The notes under the pieces: model-generated
What the model was told of the DNA's origin: nothing
What the model saw: the letters and a program-made list of their open reading frames with translations, nothing else
Database searches by the model: none
Source of the DNA: Streptomyces cavernicola
Lineage (GTDB): Bacteria > Actinomycetota > Actinomycetes > Streptomycetales > Streptomycetaceae
Reading direction: 5' to 3'
DNA length: 64,000 nt
NCBI RefSeq assembly: GCF_029968035.1
Contig: NZ_JASCIQ010000021.1
Coordinates: 1 to 64,000 of the forward strand
Shown: positions 50,581 through 60,658 of the stretch, piece after piece
Numbering within the stretch: position 1 is the first letter of the stretch
Layout of the letters: each line of letters starts with the position of its first letter
Made by a program: the position numbers and the translations under genes

Positions 50581-51729
50581 ATGAACGACACGCTCCACCA
50601 CCACGCCGACGGACCCCCGACCGGGCCCGCCCTCCTCCTCGGCCCCTCCCTCGGGACCTCCACCGCCCTCTGGGACGCCGTGGCGCCCGAGCTGAGCTCG
50701 GCGTTCCGTACCGTCCGCTGGGACCTGCCCGGACACGGCGAGTCACCCGCAGAGCTCATCGGGCCCGGTGCGACCGTCGCCCAACTCGGCTCCCTCGTAC
50801 TGGACTTGGCCGAGCGCCTCGGCCTCGAACGCTTCCATTACGCGGGCGTCTCGCTCGGCGGCGCCGTCGGTCTCTGGCTGGCCGCGCACCACCCCGAGCG
50901 GATCGACCGGCTCGCCGTGATCTGCTCCTCCGCCCACTTCGGCGCGCCCGAGCCCTGGCTCGAACGGGCCGCCCTGGTACGGAAGTCGGGGACGGACGCG
51001 GTCGCCGAAGGGGCACCGGGGCGGTGGTTCACGCCGGGGTTCCTGAACGGGCGCGAAGGCCGCCTCGGGCGCACGCTCGTCGACGACCTGCGGCGCACCG
51101 ACCCGCAAGGCTACGCCGCCTGCTGCGACGCGCTCGCCGCCCTCGACCTCCGCCCCGACCTGCCGTCCGTCGCCGCGCCCACCCTGGTCCTCGCCGGGCG
51201 CGACGACCCGGCCACACCTCCCGTGCACGCGCGGGAGATCGCCGACGCGGTACCCGGCGCGAGGCTCACCGAACTGGCGCACACCTCGCACCTCGCGCCC
51301 GCCGAACAACCCGCCGCCGTCCTGGCCGCCCTGCGCGAACACTTCGCCGCTCCCGGGCCCGGCCCCGGCATGGCGGTACGCCGCGAGGTGCTCGGCGACG
51401 CGCACGTCGACCGCGCCCAGGCGCGCACCACCCGGCTCACCGCGGGCTTCCAGGACTTCATCTCCCGCTACGCCTGGGGCGAGATCTGGACCGACCCCAC
51501 CCTGAGCCGCCGCGAGCGCAGCCTCGTCACCCTCACCGCCCTCGTCGCCCACGGCCACCTCGACGAACTCGCCATGCACGTACGCGCCGCCGTACGGAAC
51601 GGCCTCACCCCCGAGGAGATCGGCGCGGTGCTGCTGCAGTGCGGCGTCTACGTCGGCGTGCCGTCCGCGAACGCGGCCCTCGCAGTGGCGCAGCGCGTCC
51701 TCGCCGAGGACGGGATGGAGCCCCGCTGA
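50581..51729 (+). CDS. pcaL: 3-oxoadipate enol-lactonase / 4-carboxymuconolactone decarboxylase fusion
   Basis: A 382-residue bifunctional enzyme. The N-terminal alpha/beta hydrolase (about 1-255) has the nucleophile elbow GVSLGG and late histidine in LAHTSHLAPAEQP; this is PcaD. The C-terminal CMD domain (about 265-380: RREVLGDAHVDRAQARTT, RYAWGEIWTDPTLSRRERSL and CGVYVGVPSANAALAVA) is PcaC. The fusion makes 3-oxoadipate from carboxymuconolactone and is known from Streptomyces. ATG 50581 is the conventional start but has only a weak ribosome-binding site, so an upstream start reading the PQPAAP repeat is possible. Confidence 0.92.
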   Translation: MNDTLHHHADGPPTGPALLLGPSLGTSTALWDAVAPELSSAFRTVRWDLPGHGESPAELIGPGATVAQLGSLVLDLAERLGLERFHYAGVSLGGAVGLWLAAHHPERIDRLAVICSSAHFGAPEPWLERAALVRKSGTDAVAEGAPGRWFTPGFLNGREGRLGRTLVDDLRRTDPQGYAACCDALAALDLRPDLPSVAAPTLVLAGRDDPATPPVHAREIADAVPGARLTELAHTSHLAPAEQPAAVLAALREHFAAPGPGPGMAVRREVLGDAHVDRAQARTTRLTAGFQDFISRYAWGEIWTDPTLSRRERSLVTLTALVAHGHLDELAMHVRAAVRNGLTPEEIGAVLLQCGVYVGVPSANAALAVAQRVLAEDGMEPR

Positions 51730-51893
51730 GCTTGCTCCGAGCCGAGCCCGGACCTCCGGTGCGAAGCAACGGAACGCCGTGCCGAGCCGCCTCGCGTTCC
51801 TGCAGGGCGGACCGACCGAGGGCCCGATACCGGAGCAGACTCTGGCATGGTGATCGCGTACCCGACCACGACCGATCGCTGAAGGAGTCCACC

Positions 51894-52802
51894 GTGTCGC
51901 GCCAAGTCGCCCCGGTCCCACAGGAGTTCACCGTCTCGGGCGCCCAGGACGGTCCGTACGGCATCGCCGCCGGGGCCGACGGCGCGCTGTGGGTGACGCT
52001 CGTGCACAGCGGCCGCATCGCCCGGCTCGCGACCGACGGCGCCGTGCAGGAGTTCCCGCTGGACGCGCCGGACTGCCGGCCGACCGTGATCGTGCCGGGC
52101 TCCGACGGCGCGCTCTGGTTCACGCGCAACGGCGACCACCGCATCGGCCGCGTCAGCACCGACGGCGAGCTGAGCTCCTTCCCGGCGCCCACGCCCGACA
52201 GCGGCCCGTACGGCATCGCGCCGGGGCCCGAGGGGGCGCTCTGGTTCACGCAGCTGAGCGCCGACCGGATCGGCCGCGTCACCGTCGACGGCCGGGTCAC
52301 CGAGTTCGAGCTGCCCGTGGAGGGCGGTTTCCCCTCGGCGATCGTCCAAGGCCCGGACGGCGCGCTGTGGTTCACGCTCAACCAGGCCGACGCGATCGGC
52401 CGCATCACCGTCGACGGGGACGTGGCGATCCATCCGCTGCCCACGCCGGGCGCGGGCCCCGTGGGCATCACCAGCGACGGCGAGTCCCTCTGGTTCGTGG
52501 AGATCATGGCCAACGCCATCGGCCGTATCTCGCTGGACGGCACGGTCGAGGAGTTCCCGCTGCCCGGCCCCGCCGCCAAGCCGCACGCGATCGTCGCGAC
52601 CGGCCCCGGCGACTGCTGGTTCACCGAGTGGGGCGGCAACCGCATCGGCCGCATCACCGCCCGCCCCGGCGAACGCCCCGAGATCACCGGCTACGACCTG
52701 GCGTCCCCCTCGTCCGAGCCGCACGGCCTCACCGTGGGCCCGGACGGCGCGCTGTGGGTGGCCCTGGAGACGGGCGCGGTGGCCCGCCTCGCACTGCCGT
52801 AG
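51894..52802 (+). CDS. Vgb-like lyase (streptogramin B lyase family), beta-propeller
   Basis: A 302-residue seven-bladed propeller with blade repeats of the type GPDGALWFT....RIGRIT.DG. It is close in length and pattern to virginiamycin B lyase, which linearises type B streptogramins by elimination. The active-site region KPHAIV...CWFTEWGGNRIGRI, with its histidine and glutamate, is present; the second catalytic histidine region (SSEPHGLTVGPDG) also fits. Non-resistance propeller relatives exist, so activity needs testing. GTG 51894 follows GAAGGAG. It is 164 bp after pcaL and probably a separate unit. Confidence 0.82.
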   Translation: MSRQVAPVPQEFTVSGAQDGPYGIAAGADGALWVTLVHSGRIARLATDGAVQEFPLDAPDCRPTVIVPGSDGALWFTRNGDHRIGRVSTDGELSSFPAPTPDSGPYGIAPGPEGALWFTQLSADRIGRVTVDGRVTEFELPVEGGFPSAIVQGPDGALWFTLNQADAIGRITVDGDVAIHPLPTPGAGPVGITSDGESLWFVEIMANAIGRISLDGTVEEFPLPGPAAKPHAIVATGPGDCWFTEWGGNRIGRITARPGERPEITGYDLASPSSEPHGLTVGPDGALWVALETGAVARLALP

Positions 52803-52838
52803 GGGTCAACTGTCCCAGTTGGGCCGGGAGTTGTGGCC

Positions 52839-54530
<1,692 letters not shown>

Positions 54531-54561
54531 GGCAGGTCAGCCTAGGCGACGTGACGGTACG

Positions 54562-55000
54562 TCAATGACAGGCAGAGGAAGGGGAATTGACGCTGGAACG
54601 ACGGGGCTGCTGCAGCAGATACGCCTTGCGCCACAGCGGCAGGCCGGGCCCGCCGACGAGCCCCGCGTCCTGCAGGAACGGCATGATCCGCTCGCCGCCG
54701 TAGCGCATCGTGCGCCGGTAGTACGGGTTGGCGTGCGCCGTGCGCCAGGCCTCCTCCATGGTGTGGATGCGGTCATGATGTGGATGCGGTTGCCCGTCCG
54801 CATCAGCGGCTGCACGGACTCGTCGCCCGCCATCTCCCGCTGCAGCTTGTCGAGGACCTCCTCGGCGACCGGGGTCGAGCCGTACATGGCGGGTCCGTAC
54901 GCGATGGTCGGCAGGATCCTGGCCAGGCGGTGCAGGTACGCGGGCGGGCCGTACGCCGGGCAGTCGATGCGCTCCACGAGCCGGGCGGACATCGTGACGT
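54562..55000 (-). pseudogene. AurF-type diiron oxygenase, truncated and frameshifted
   Basis: Two minus-strand frames together read VERIDCPAYGPPAYLHRLAR, ILPTIAYGPAMYGSTPVAEE and QREMAGDESVQPLMRTGNRIH, then in the next frame RIHTMEEAWRTAHANPYYRR, MRYGGERIMPFLQDAGLVGG and PLWRKAYLL. This order resembles the C-terminal half of p-aminobenzoate N-oxygenase-like diiron enzymes (AurF family). The frame change coincides with a 17-bp tandem duplication around CGCATCCACATCATGAC at about 54763-54796. The 'EEARH' iron motif appears altered to EEAWR, and the N-terminal half is gone at the border of repeat element D. Confidence 0.6.
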
Positions 55001-55250
55001 GCCCGAAAGCCCCGCGGACAGCCCCTGGGGGCTGCGCCCCCAGGCCCCCGCTCCCCGGGGCTGCCCCCCCTGGACCCCCATCTCGAACGCCGGAGGGGCT
55101 GAATTTGGGGCGGCGACACGGGCCCCGACAGGGGCGCGCGGCTGTGACATTTGCGGCTCCGCCGCGTGGGCGCGACCAGCCACGACGGCGCGACAGCCGA
55201 ACGAACAGCGCCGCAGGCTTTCGGGAAGGGGCGGGGAGGGGAGAAGAACG
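55000..55250. repeat. mirror-ended GC-rich intergenic element, copy D
   Basis: It starts with CCCGAAAGCCCCGCGGACAG and GGGGCTGCGCCCCCAG, contains CTCGAACGCCGGAGGGGCTG and TGACATTTGCGGCTCCGCCG, and ends CCGCAGGCTTTCGGGAAGGG (then GCGGGGAGGGG). The left tip is shorter than in copies B and C. It sits exactly between the broken AurF gene and the truncated ABC permease. Confidence 0.8.
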
Positions 55251-55328
55251 CACCGAACCCCGCCGCCCCCGCCCCCGTACGGCTCACCAAGACGCGCCTC
55301 ACCCCCCGCAGCGGGCTGCAATGGACGG

Positions 55329-55748
55329 GTGACCGCGCCCCCGGACGACTGCCTCGCGCGCAACGAACGGCTCTGCGGCGACTACCTCCGCACCCGCCGC
55401 CACCTCCTCACGGACGCCCTCCTCCAACACCTCTCCCTGACCGGGCTGTCCGTCACGATCGCGATGCTCCTCGCCGTCCCCCTCGCACTCCTCGCCCGCC
55501 GCTTCCAGCTCGTCAACGGGGTGCGGATCGCGGCCGTCCAGCTCGTCGCCACCGCCACCATCGCGGCCCTCGCCGGAGGCGGCGGCCTCGGCCGCATCAT
55601 CACCGCGGGCTTCCACCTCGCCTCCACGCCGCAGGTCGTCGCGGGCGCGGTGCTGGTCGCCGTGTTCGCCCTGCTCGTCGAGGCCTGCTTCGAAGTCGGC
55701 GAACGCCTCACCCCAGGCCTGGCCCGCAGGAAGGCGGCAACCGCATGA
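55329..55748 (+). CDS. osmoprotectant ABC permease with its central region deleted
   Basis: A 139-residue frame. The N-terminus (LLQHLSLTGLSVTIAMLLAVPLALLARR) and C-terminus (VRIAAVQLVATATIAALAGGGGLGRIIT, then LASTPQVVAGAVLVAVFALLVE) match OpuB/OpuC-type glycine betaine/choline permeases. The roughly 80-100 residues normally between 'ANG' and 'GVRIAAVQ', including the EAA ATPase-contact loop, are absent. The deletion is in frame, so the gene is open but should not make a working channel. GTG 55329 is used. It overlaps the substrate-binding gene by 4 bp. The ATPase gene expected upstream is missing. Confidence 0.72.
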   Translation: MTAPPDDCLARNERLCGDYLRTRRHLLTDALLQHLSLTGLSVTIAMLLAVPLALLARRFQLVNGVRIAAVQLVATATIAALAGGGGLGRIITAGFHLASTPQVVAGAVLVAVFALLVEACFEVGERLTPGLARRKAATA

Positions 55749-56719
55749 GGGCAGCTCGCGCACGGGCCGCCGGAGCGTTCGCCGGGCTGCTGGTCCTGCC
55801 GATCCTGATCACCGGCTGCACCACGGGCCCGTCCCTGGAGGAGCAGGGCGAGGTCACCGCACCGCCCGGCGACAGCCGCAGCCTCACCATCGGATCCGCG
55901 GGCTTCACCGAGAGCGACCTGCTCGCCCACATGTACGCGCTGCTCCTGCGCGAGCAGGGCTACCGCACCCAGCTCCTCTCCGTCGCCAACCGCGAACTGT
56001 ACGAACCCGCCCTGGAGAACGGCCAGATCGATGTCGTGCCCGAGTACGCGGCGACCTTCGCGGACTGGCTGAACGCCAAGGCCAACGGCCCCGACGCGAA
56101 GCCCGTCGGCTCACCCGACCTGACGGCCACCATGACCGCCCTGCGGAAACTGGCCGCCGCGCGCGGGCTCACGGTCCTCGACGCGGGCCGCGCGGTCGAC
56201 CAGAACGCCTTCGCCGTCACCGCCGCCTTCGCGCAGGAGCACGGCCTGAAGACCCTCGGCGACCTGGGCCGCACCGGGCTCCCCGTACGCCTCGCCGCCG
56301 GCGACGAGTGCGTCCAACGCCCGTACTGCAAGCCGGGGTTGGAGAAGACGTACGGCATCAGGATCACCGCCGTCGACCCCAAGGGCGTCGGCACCACCCA
56401 GGCCAAGCAGGCCGTGCAGAACGGCCGAGACCAGATGGTCCTCACCACCACCACGGACGCCACCCTCGACACGTTCGGCCTCGTACTCCTGCAGGACGAC
56501 AAGCACCTCCAGAACGCCGACCACATCGTCCCCGTCGTCAACCGCGCCCGAGCCGGCGACCCCCGCGTGGCGAAGGCCCTGGGAAAGCTCAACTCCGTAC
56601 TCACCACAGCCGACTTGACCGCGCTCAACCGCCAGGTCGACAGCTGGCGCCGCCTGCCGGAGGACGTGGCGGAGGCCTACTTGAAGGAGAAGGGGCTGCT
56701 GCAGGGCGGGCGGTCCTAG
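55745..56719 (+). CDS. glycine betaine/osmoprotectant-binding lipoprotein (OsmF/OpuBC type)
   Basis: A 324-residue solute-binding lipoprotein with a signal peptide and lipobox LITGC (cysteine near residue 26). The OpuAC-type fold shows LTIGSAGFTESDLLAHMYALLLREQG, GQIDVVPEYAATFADWLN, DECVQRPYCKPGLEKTYG and the C-terminal ALGKLNSVLTTADLTALNRQVD. It should capture quaternary amines, but its permease is gutted and no ATPase is adjacent, so transport is probably lost unless a partner is elsewhere. Its stop codon is the TAG of a CTAG bounding a MITE relic. Confidence 0.9.
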   Translation: MRAARARAAGAFAGLLVLPILITGCTTGPSLEEQGEVTAPPGDSRSLTIGSAGFTESDLLAHMYALLLREQGYRTQLLSVANRELYEPALENGQIDVVPEYAATFADWLNAKANGPDAKPVGSPDLTATMTALRKLAAARGLTVLDAGRAVDQNAFAVTAAFAQEHGLKTLGDLGRTGLPVRLAAGDECVQRPYCKPGLEKTYGIRITAVDPKGVGTTQAKQAVQNGRDQMVLTTTTDATLDTFGLVLLQDDKHLQNADHIVPVVNRARAGDPRVAKALGKLNSVLTTADLTALNRQVDSWRRLPEDVAEAYLKEKGLLQGGRS

Positions 56720-56735
56720 GCCGGACACGACCTAG
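56716..56735. mobile_element. MITE-like element copy 4, residual tip between two CTAGs
   Basis: CTAG (56716-56719), GCCGGACACGAC and CTAG (56732-56735) leave only the right tip of the copy 1/3 type (CCGGACACGAC-CTAG). The left CTAG is the stop of the binding-protein gene and the right CTAG the stop of the convergent gene. Confidence 0.65.
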
Positions 56736-57406
56736 CCGAGCTTCGCTGCGACTGCCCGTACGAACTCGGGGCCCACGTCGTCACGCCAGGCAGTGGGAGT
56801 CGCGTCCATCCGGCCCTCGAACGTCGCGGTGGTCTGCCCGCCGACCGTGAACATCAACGGACCCTTGCGGCAGGTCCAACTGTCCTCCAGGCCACCGTCG
56901 TTGGCGCAGCCGTCGGTGCCGAAGCGCTGGTGGGAGACGGGGGCGGCCTTGTCGAAGTAGCGGGCGATGAGCTCGGGGTCGGCCACGGCGTCGACCCGAA
57001 CCCACACGCGGGTGGCCGTGAACGTCTCGCCCGGCAGTTCCATGACGTACTCGCACCTGCCGTACGTGGCGTTCTCGCTCTCCTTCCACGAGGAGTCCGC
57101 GGCGAACTCCTTGATGGAGGGCGTGTAGACGCCGAGCGGCGGCTCTTCCCGGATCTCCTCGGCATCGGGAAGGATCGCCTCGACGTCCTCCTGGGTCACC
57201 AGGGCACACGCGTTCGGCCACCGGTCGGCGGCCAGGATCTGGCCCTTCTCCAGCGGGTCCACATGGACGTCCGAGGTCGGCTTCGGGGCTTTTCCGACGC
57301 TGGTCTCGGTGGCGTCGTCAGCGATCCGGAGTGTCGTCCACGCGGTGCCGGCGATCAGCAGCCCGGCGGCCAGGGCGATCCAGGAGATGCGGTCCTTTTT
57401 CTTCAC
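56732..57406 (-). CDS. membrane-anchored protein of unknown function (224 aa)
   Basis: A short Lys-rich N-terminus (KKKDRISW) and one hydrophobic segment (ALAAGLLIAGTAWTTLRI) precede an extracytoplasmic domain of about 180 residues with four cysteines (WPNACALVTQED, YGRCEYVM, DGCANDGG, SWTCRKG) that could form two disulfides. The ACALVTQEDVEAILPDA segment resembles the ligand-domain start of DUF3558-like secreted actinobacterial proteins. GTG 57406 (AGGA upstream) is preferred; ATG 57439 would add 11 residues. The stop is at the MITE relic. Confidence 0.7.
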   Translation of the reverse strand: MKKKDRISWIALAAGLLIAGTAWTTLRIADDATETSVGKAPKPTSDVHVDPLEKGQILAADRWPNACALVTQEDVEAILPDAEEIREEPPLGVYTPSIKEFAADSSWKESENATYGRCEYVMELPGETFTATRVWVRVDAVADPELIARYFDKAAPVSHQRFGTDGCANDGGLEDSWTCRKGPLMFTVGGQTTATFEGRMDATPTAWRDDVGPEFVRAVAAKLG

Positions 57407-57558
57407 AAGGACCGATCCTGCCCAACGTACCCTCTCCAAACGTCACTTGGGCCGGTACTCCGACCGCGCCCCAGCCCCTACGCACCCGAAACCGACTCGA
57501 ACCCGACCTCTCCCCGTCCGACCCCTCGCGCGTCCGCGTCGACCGAGCGGCGGAGACC

Positions 57559-58230
57559 TCAGGCGCCGCTCAGCAGAACCACCTCCAGGGTGCGCGGCCC
57601 GTGCACCCCCTCCACCCGGTCCAGCTCGATGTCGCTGGTCGCGGACGGGCCCGAGATCCACGTCAGCGGCCGCACGGGATCGAGCCGCTGCAGCGCCTGC
57701 GGCACGGACGACACCACCTGGTCCGGGACGCGTACGACACAGATGTGGTGGTCGGGCACGAGCGTGCTGCGGCGCCGGCCCTGATCGGGCGAGCCGTCCA
57801 ACACGATCGTGCCGGTCTCGGCGACGGCCACCGCGCAGCCCGTGACCACACTGTCCACCTCGTCCAGCTGCTGCGGCGTCAGCTCCGCCCGGTCGTGCAC
57901 CCGCACCGGGTCCGCCGCCTTCAGCCAGGACGCGTCGAGACCCGGCGGTACGACGACGCTGCGCGCGCCGCGCACCGCGAGGAGCCGCGCGAGCAACTCC
58001 GCGAGCCCGTCCGCGTCGCTGCGGTGCACGATGGCCCGGTAGTCGGCGAGGTTCTCCGCCAGCAGCTCGACGGTCTCCTCGGTACTGCGCGCGCCGTGCT
58101 CCGTCAGATACGAGCGGTCGACCGGCTCTTCCGCACCGGGGGCGCCGGAGCCGCCGGGGCCGTCTGAGGCGCCGGGGGAGCCGTTCAGCGCCCTGCGGAT
58201 CCGGTTCAGGATGACGTCCCTGCTGCTCAC
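57559..58230 (-). CDS. lutC: LUD-domain protein LutC (L-lactate utilisation)
   Basis: A 223-residue LUD/DUF162 protein of the LutABC complex that oxidises L-lactate to pyruvate. It starts SSRDVILNRIRRALNGSPG, has a Gly/Pro linker, then HRSDADGLAELLARLLA, VAETGTIVLDGSPDQGRRRS and PLTWISGPSATSDIELDRVEGVHGP, a signature of the family. GTG 58230 has GAGGAGAC upstream and overlaps lutB by 4 bp (GTGA). Confidence 0.92.
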   Translation of the reverse strand: MSSRDVILNRIRRALNGSPGASDGPGGSGAPGAEEPVDRSYLTEHGARSTEETVELLAENLADYRAIVHRSDADGLAELLARLLAVRGARSVVVPPGLDASWLKAADPVRVHDRAELTPQQLDEVDSVVTGCAVAVAETGTIVLDGSPDQGRRRSTLVPDHHICVVRVPDQVVSSVPQALQRLDPVRPLTWISGPSATSDIELDRVEGVHGPRTLEVVLLSGA

Positions 58231-59720
58231 CTGTCTCCTCCCGTCTCGCCGCGCGTACGCCGCCACCAGTCACGGAACGGCTCCGCGGGCACCTTCGGCA
58301 CGGCCCTGCTGTCGCTCCACGCCCGGCCGGGCCCCGGCAGCCGCCGCGGATGGAAGCGGCGGGTGCGGGCGGCGAGGCGCTGGCCCGCGGCGAGCGCGCC
58401 CGGATGCGTGAACGCGAAGGCGGCGGCGCGCATCGCGGCCCGCTCGGCGGCGTGCCCCTTCGCGGGCTGCAGCGTGACCTTCGCGCCGCGCCGCGTGACC
58501 GGCCCGCCCTGCACCACCCGCTCCCGCAGATGCACAAGCACCTCCGGGATGTCGATCGCGACCGGGCACACCTCGTAGCAGGCCCCGCACAGCGACGAGG
58601 CGTACGGCAGCGAAGCATCGATCTCGCTTGCCGTGCCCCGGAGTTGAGGGCTGAGGATCGCCCCGATCGGCCCCGGGTAGACCGAGCCGTACGCATGCCC
58701 GCCGGCCCGCTCGTACACCGGGCAGACGTTCAGGCACGCCGAGCAGCGGATGCAGCGCAGGGCCTGGCGGCCGACCTCGTCGGCGAGGGTGTCGGTGCGG
58801 CCGTTGTCGAGCAGGACGAGGTGGAAGTTCCGCGGCCCGTCGCCTTCTCCGGTGAGACCGTCCCTCGTCCCGGTCCACATCGACGTGTACGGGTTCATCC
58901 GCTCGGCCGTCGACGAGCGCGGCAGGGTCTGCAGGAACACCTCCAGGTCCCGCCAGGTCGGCACCAGCTTCTCGATGCCGACGACGGAGATCAGCGTCTC
59001 GGGAAGCGTCAGGCACATCCGCCCGTTGCCCTCGGACTCGACGACGACGAGCGTGCCGGTCTCGGCGACCATGAAGTTGGCCCCCGATATGCCGACCTTG
59101 GCGCGCAGGAACTTCTCCCGCAGATGAAGGCGTGCCGCCTCCGCGAGCTCGGCGGGCGTGTCCGTGAGGTCGTCGGGCGCGGGGCGGCCCCACTCGCTCA
59201 TGGTGCGGGCGAAGATGTCGCGGATCTCGCCCCGGTTGCGGTGGATCGCGGGGACGAGGATGTGGCTGGGCCGGTCGTCCCCCAACTGCACGATCAACTC
59301 GGCCAGATCGGTCTCGTACGCGGTGATGCCCTCCTCGGCGAGCGCCTCGTTGAGGCCGATCTCCTGTGTGGCCATCGACTTGACCTTGACGACCTCGCGC
59401 TCGCCGGTCGCCCGTACGAGCCCCGCGACGATCCGGTTGGCCTCGTCCGCGTCGGCCGCCCAGTGCACGGTGCCGCCCGCGCGGGTCACGGACTCCTCCA
59501 ACTGCACCAGATACCGGTCGAGGTGACGGAGCGTATGATCCTTGATCTGCTTGCCCGCCTCGCGCAGCCGCTCCCAGTCCTCCAACTCGGCGACGGCCTT
59601 GGCGCGTTTGGCGCGGATGGTGTGCGTGGCGTGCCGCAGATTGCCGCGCAGGGTGGTGTCCCGTACGGCGTCGTGCGCGGCCTTCGGGAAGGCGGGCATG
59701 CCGACGAACGTATGTGTCAC
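58227..59720 (-). CDS. lutB: iron-sulfur protein LutB (L-lactate utilisation)
   Basis: A 497-residue protein with an N-terminal LUD domain (KVKSMATQEIGLNEALAEEGI, GISGANFMVAETGTLVVVESEGN) and two [4Fe-4S] ferredoxin motifs, CIRCSACLNVCPVYERAGG and CGACYEVCPVAIDIPEVL, near residues 310-375. The C-terminal DUF3390 tail follows. It transfers electrons within the LutABC lactate dehydrogenase. GTG 59720 overlaps lutA by 4 bp. Confidence 0.93.
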   Translation of the reverse strand: MTHTFVGMPAFPKAAHDAVRDTTLRGNLRHATHTIRAKRAKAVAELEDWERLREAGKQIKDHTLRHLDRYLVQLEESVTRAGGTVHWAADADEANRIVAGLVRATGEREVVKVKSMATQEIGLNEALAEEGITAYETDLAELIVQLGDDRPSHILVPAIHRNRGEIRDIFARTMSEWGRPAPDDLTDTPAELAEAARLHLREKFLRAKVGISGANFMVAETGTLVVVESEGNGRMCLTLPETLISVVGIEKLVPTWRDLEVFLQTLPRSSTAERMNPYTSMWTGTRDGLTGEGDGPRNFHLVLLDNGRTDTLADEVGRQALRCIRCSACLNVCPVYERAGGHAYGSVYPGPIGAILSPQLRGTASEIDASLPYASSLCGACYEVCPVAIDIPEVLVHLRERVVQGGPVTRRGAKVTLQPAKGHAAERAAMRAAAFAFTHPGALAAGQRLAARTRRFHPRRLPGPGRAWSDSRAVPKVPAEPFRDWWRRTRGETGGDR

Positions 59721-60472
59721 GTGAGTTGCTCCTCTTCCGTGCTCGCCAGGATCTCCGCGATGTGCACCGGCCGCATCCCGCTGCGCAGGCGGGTCATCGT
59801 GCCGCCGATGTGCATCAGGCAGGAGTTGTCGGCCGCGCACAGCACCCCGGCCCCGGTCGACTCGGCCGCCCGCACCTTGTCGAGCCCCATCGCCGCCGAC
59901 ACGTCCGGGTTCTTCACGGAGAACGTGCCGCCGAAGCCGCAGCACTCCTCGGCGCCCGGCAGCTCGACCAGTTCGAGGCCGCGCACCTGCGCGAGCAGCC
60001 GCGTCGGCCGCTCGCCGAGGCCGAGCGAGCGCAGCCCGTGGCAGGTCGGGTGGTACGTCACCTTGTGCGGGTAGTACGCGCCGACGTCCGTCACGCCGAG
60101 CACGTCGACGAGGAACTCGGTCAGCTCGTACGTCTTCGGCACCACGGGGGCGAGCGCCCGGGTGAGGGACTCGCCGCGGCCCTCCGCGCGGGCCCGCGCC
60201 CCCATCCGCGGGTACAGCTCCCGCACCATCGCCCCGCACGAGCCGGACGGCGTCACGATCGCGTCGTACCCGGCGAAGACCTCCGCGAAGTGCCGGGCGA
60301 GCGGCTCGGCGCCGTGCCGGTAGCCGGTGTTGTAGTGCGCCTGACCGCAACAGGTCTGCCCCGAGGGGAAGTCGACGTCGACGCCGAGCCGCTCCAGGAG
60401 TTTCACCACGGCCCTGCCCGTGTCCGGATAGAGAGTGTCGTTGACGCAGGTCAGGAACAGGGCGACACGCAT
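59717..60472 (-). CDS. lutA: CCG-domain protein LutA (L-lactate utilisation)
   Basis: A 251-residue protein with two CCG (cysteine-rich) domains: FPSGQTCCGQAHYNTGY and LPGAEECCGFGGTFSVKNPDVS, each preceded by the partner cysteine (PSGSCGAMVRE; THP-type TCHGLR). These coordinate Fe-S clusters. It is the first gene of lutABC; ATG 60472 follows GGAAGGAG. With LutBC it should feed L-lactate electrons to the respiratory chain. No LutR regulator is adjacent. Confidence 0.93.
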   Translation of the reverse strand: MRVALFLTCVNDTLYPDTGRAVVKLLERLGVDVDFPSGQTCCGQAHYNTGYRHGAEPLARHFAEVFAGYDAIVTPSGSCGAMVRELYPRMGARARAEGRGESLTRALAPVVPKTYELTEFLVDVLGVTDVGAYYPHKVTYHPTCHGLRSLGLGERPTRLLAQVRGLELVELPGAEECCGFGGTFSVKNPDVSAAMGLDKVRAAESTGAGVLCAADNSCLMHIGGTMTRLRSGMRPVHIAEILASTEEEQLT

Positions 60473-60658
60473 GCGTCTCCTTCCGCGACGATCATCGGAT
60501 GTGCCGCAGCGTACGCGTGCGGGCGGGCGCTGGGGAGGAGTCGGACGGGATCGTTCCGCGTCGCGGAGCCGTCGTTGTCGCGGGGCCGTCGTTCCGCGGT
60601 GCGAGGCGATCGCGCCGCGTTGATACGTTGCAGGCCGCCGCAGAAGTAAGGAGCCCCC

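Noticed and set aside
52803..52838. CAACTG-TCC-CAGTTG hairpin as a terminator between the Vgb-like and kinase genes
   Set aside because: A 6-bp stem is too weak to claim on its own in such GC-rich sequence.
60473..60658. Repeated CCGTCGTT/CGCGG segments between lutA and the S33 hydrolase as an operator
   Set aside because: Matches are short and irregular and could arise from base composition.
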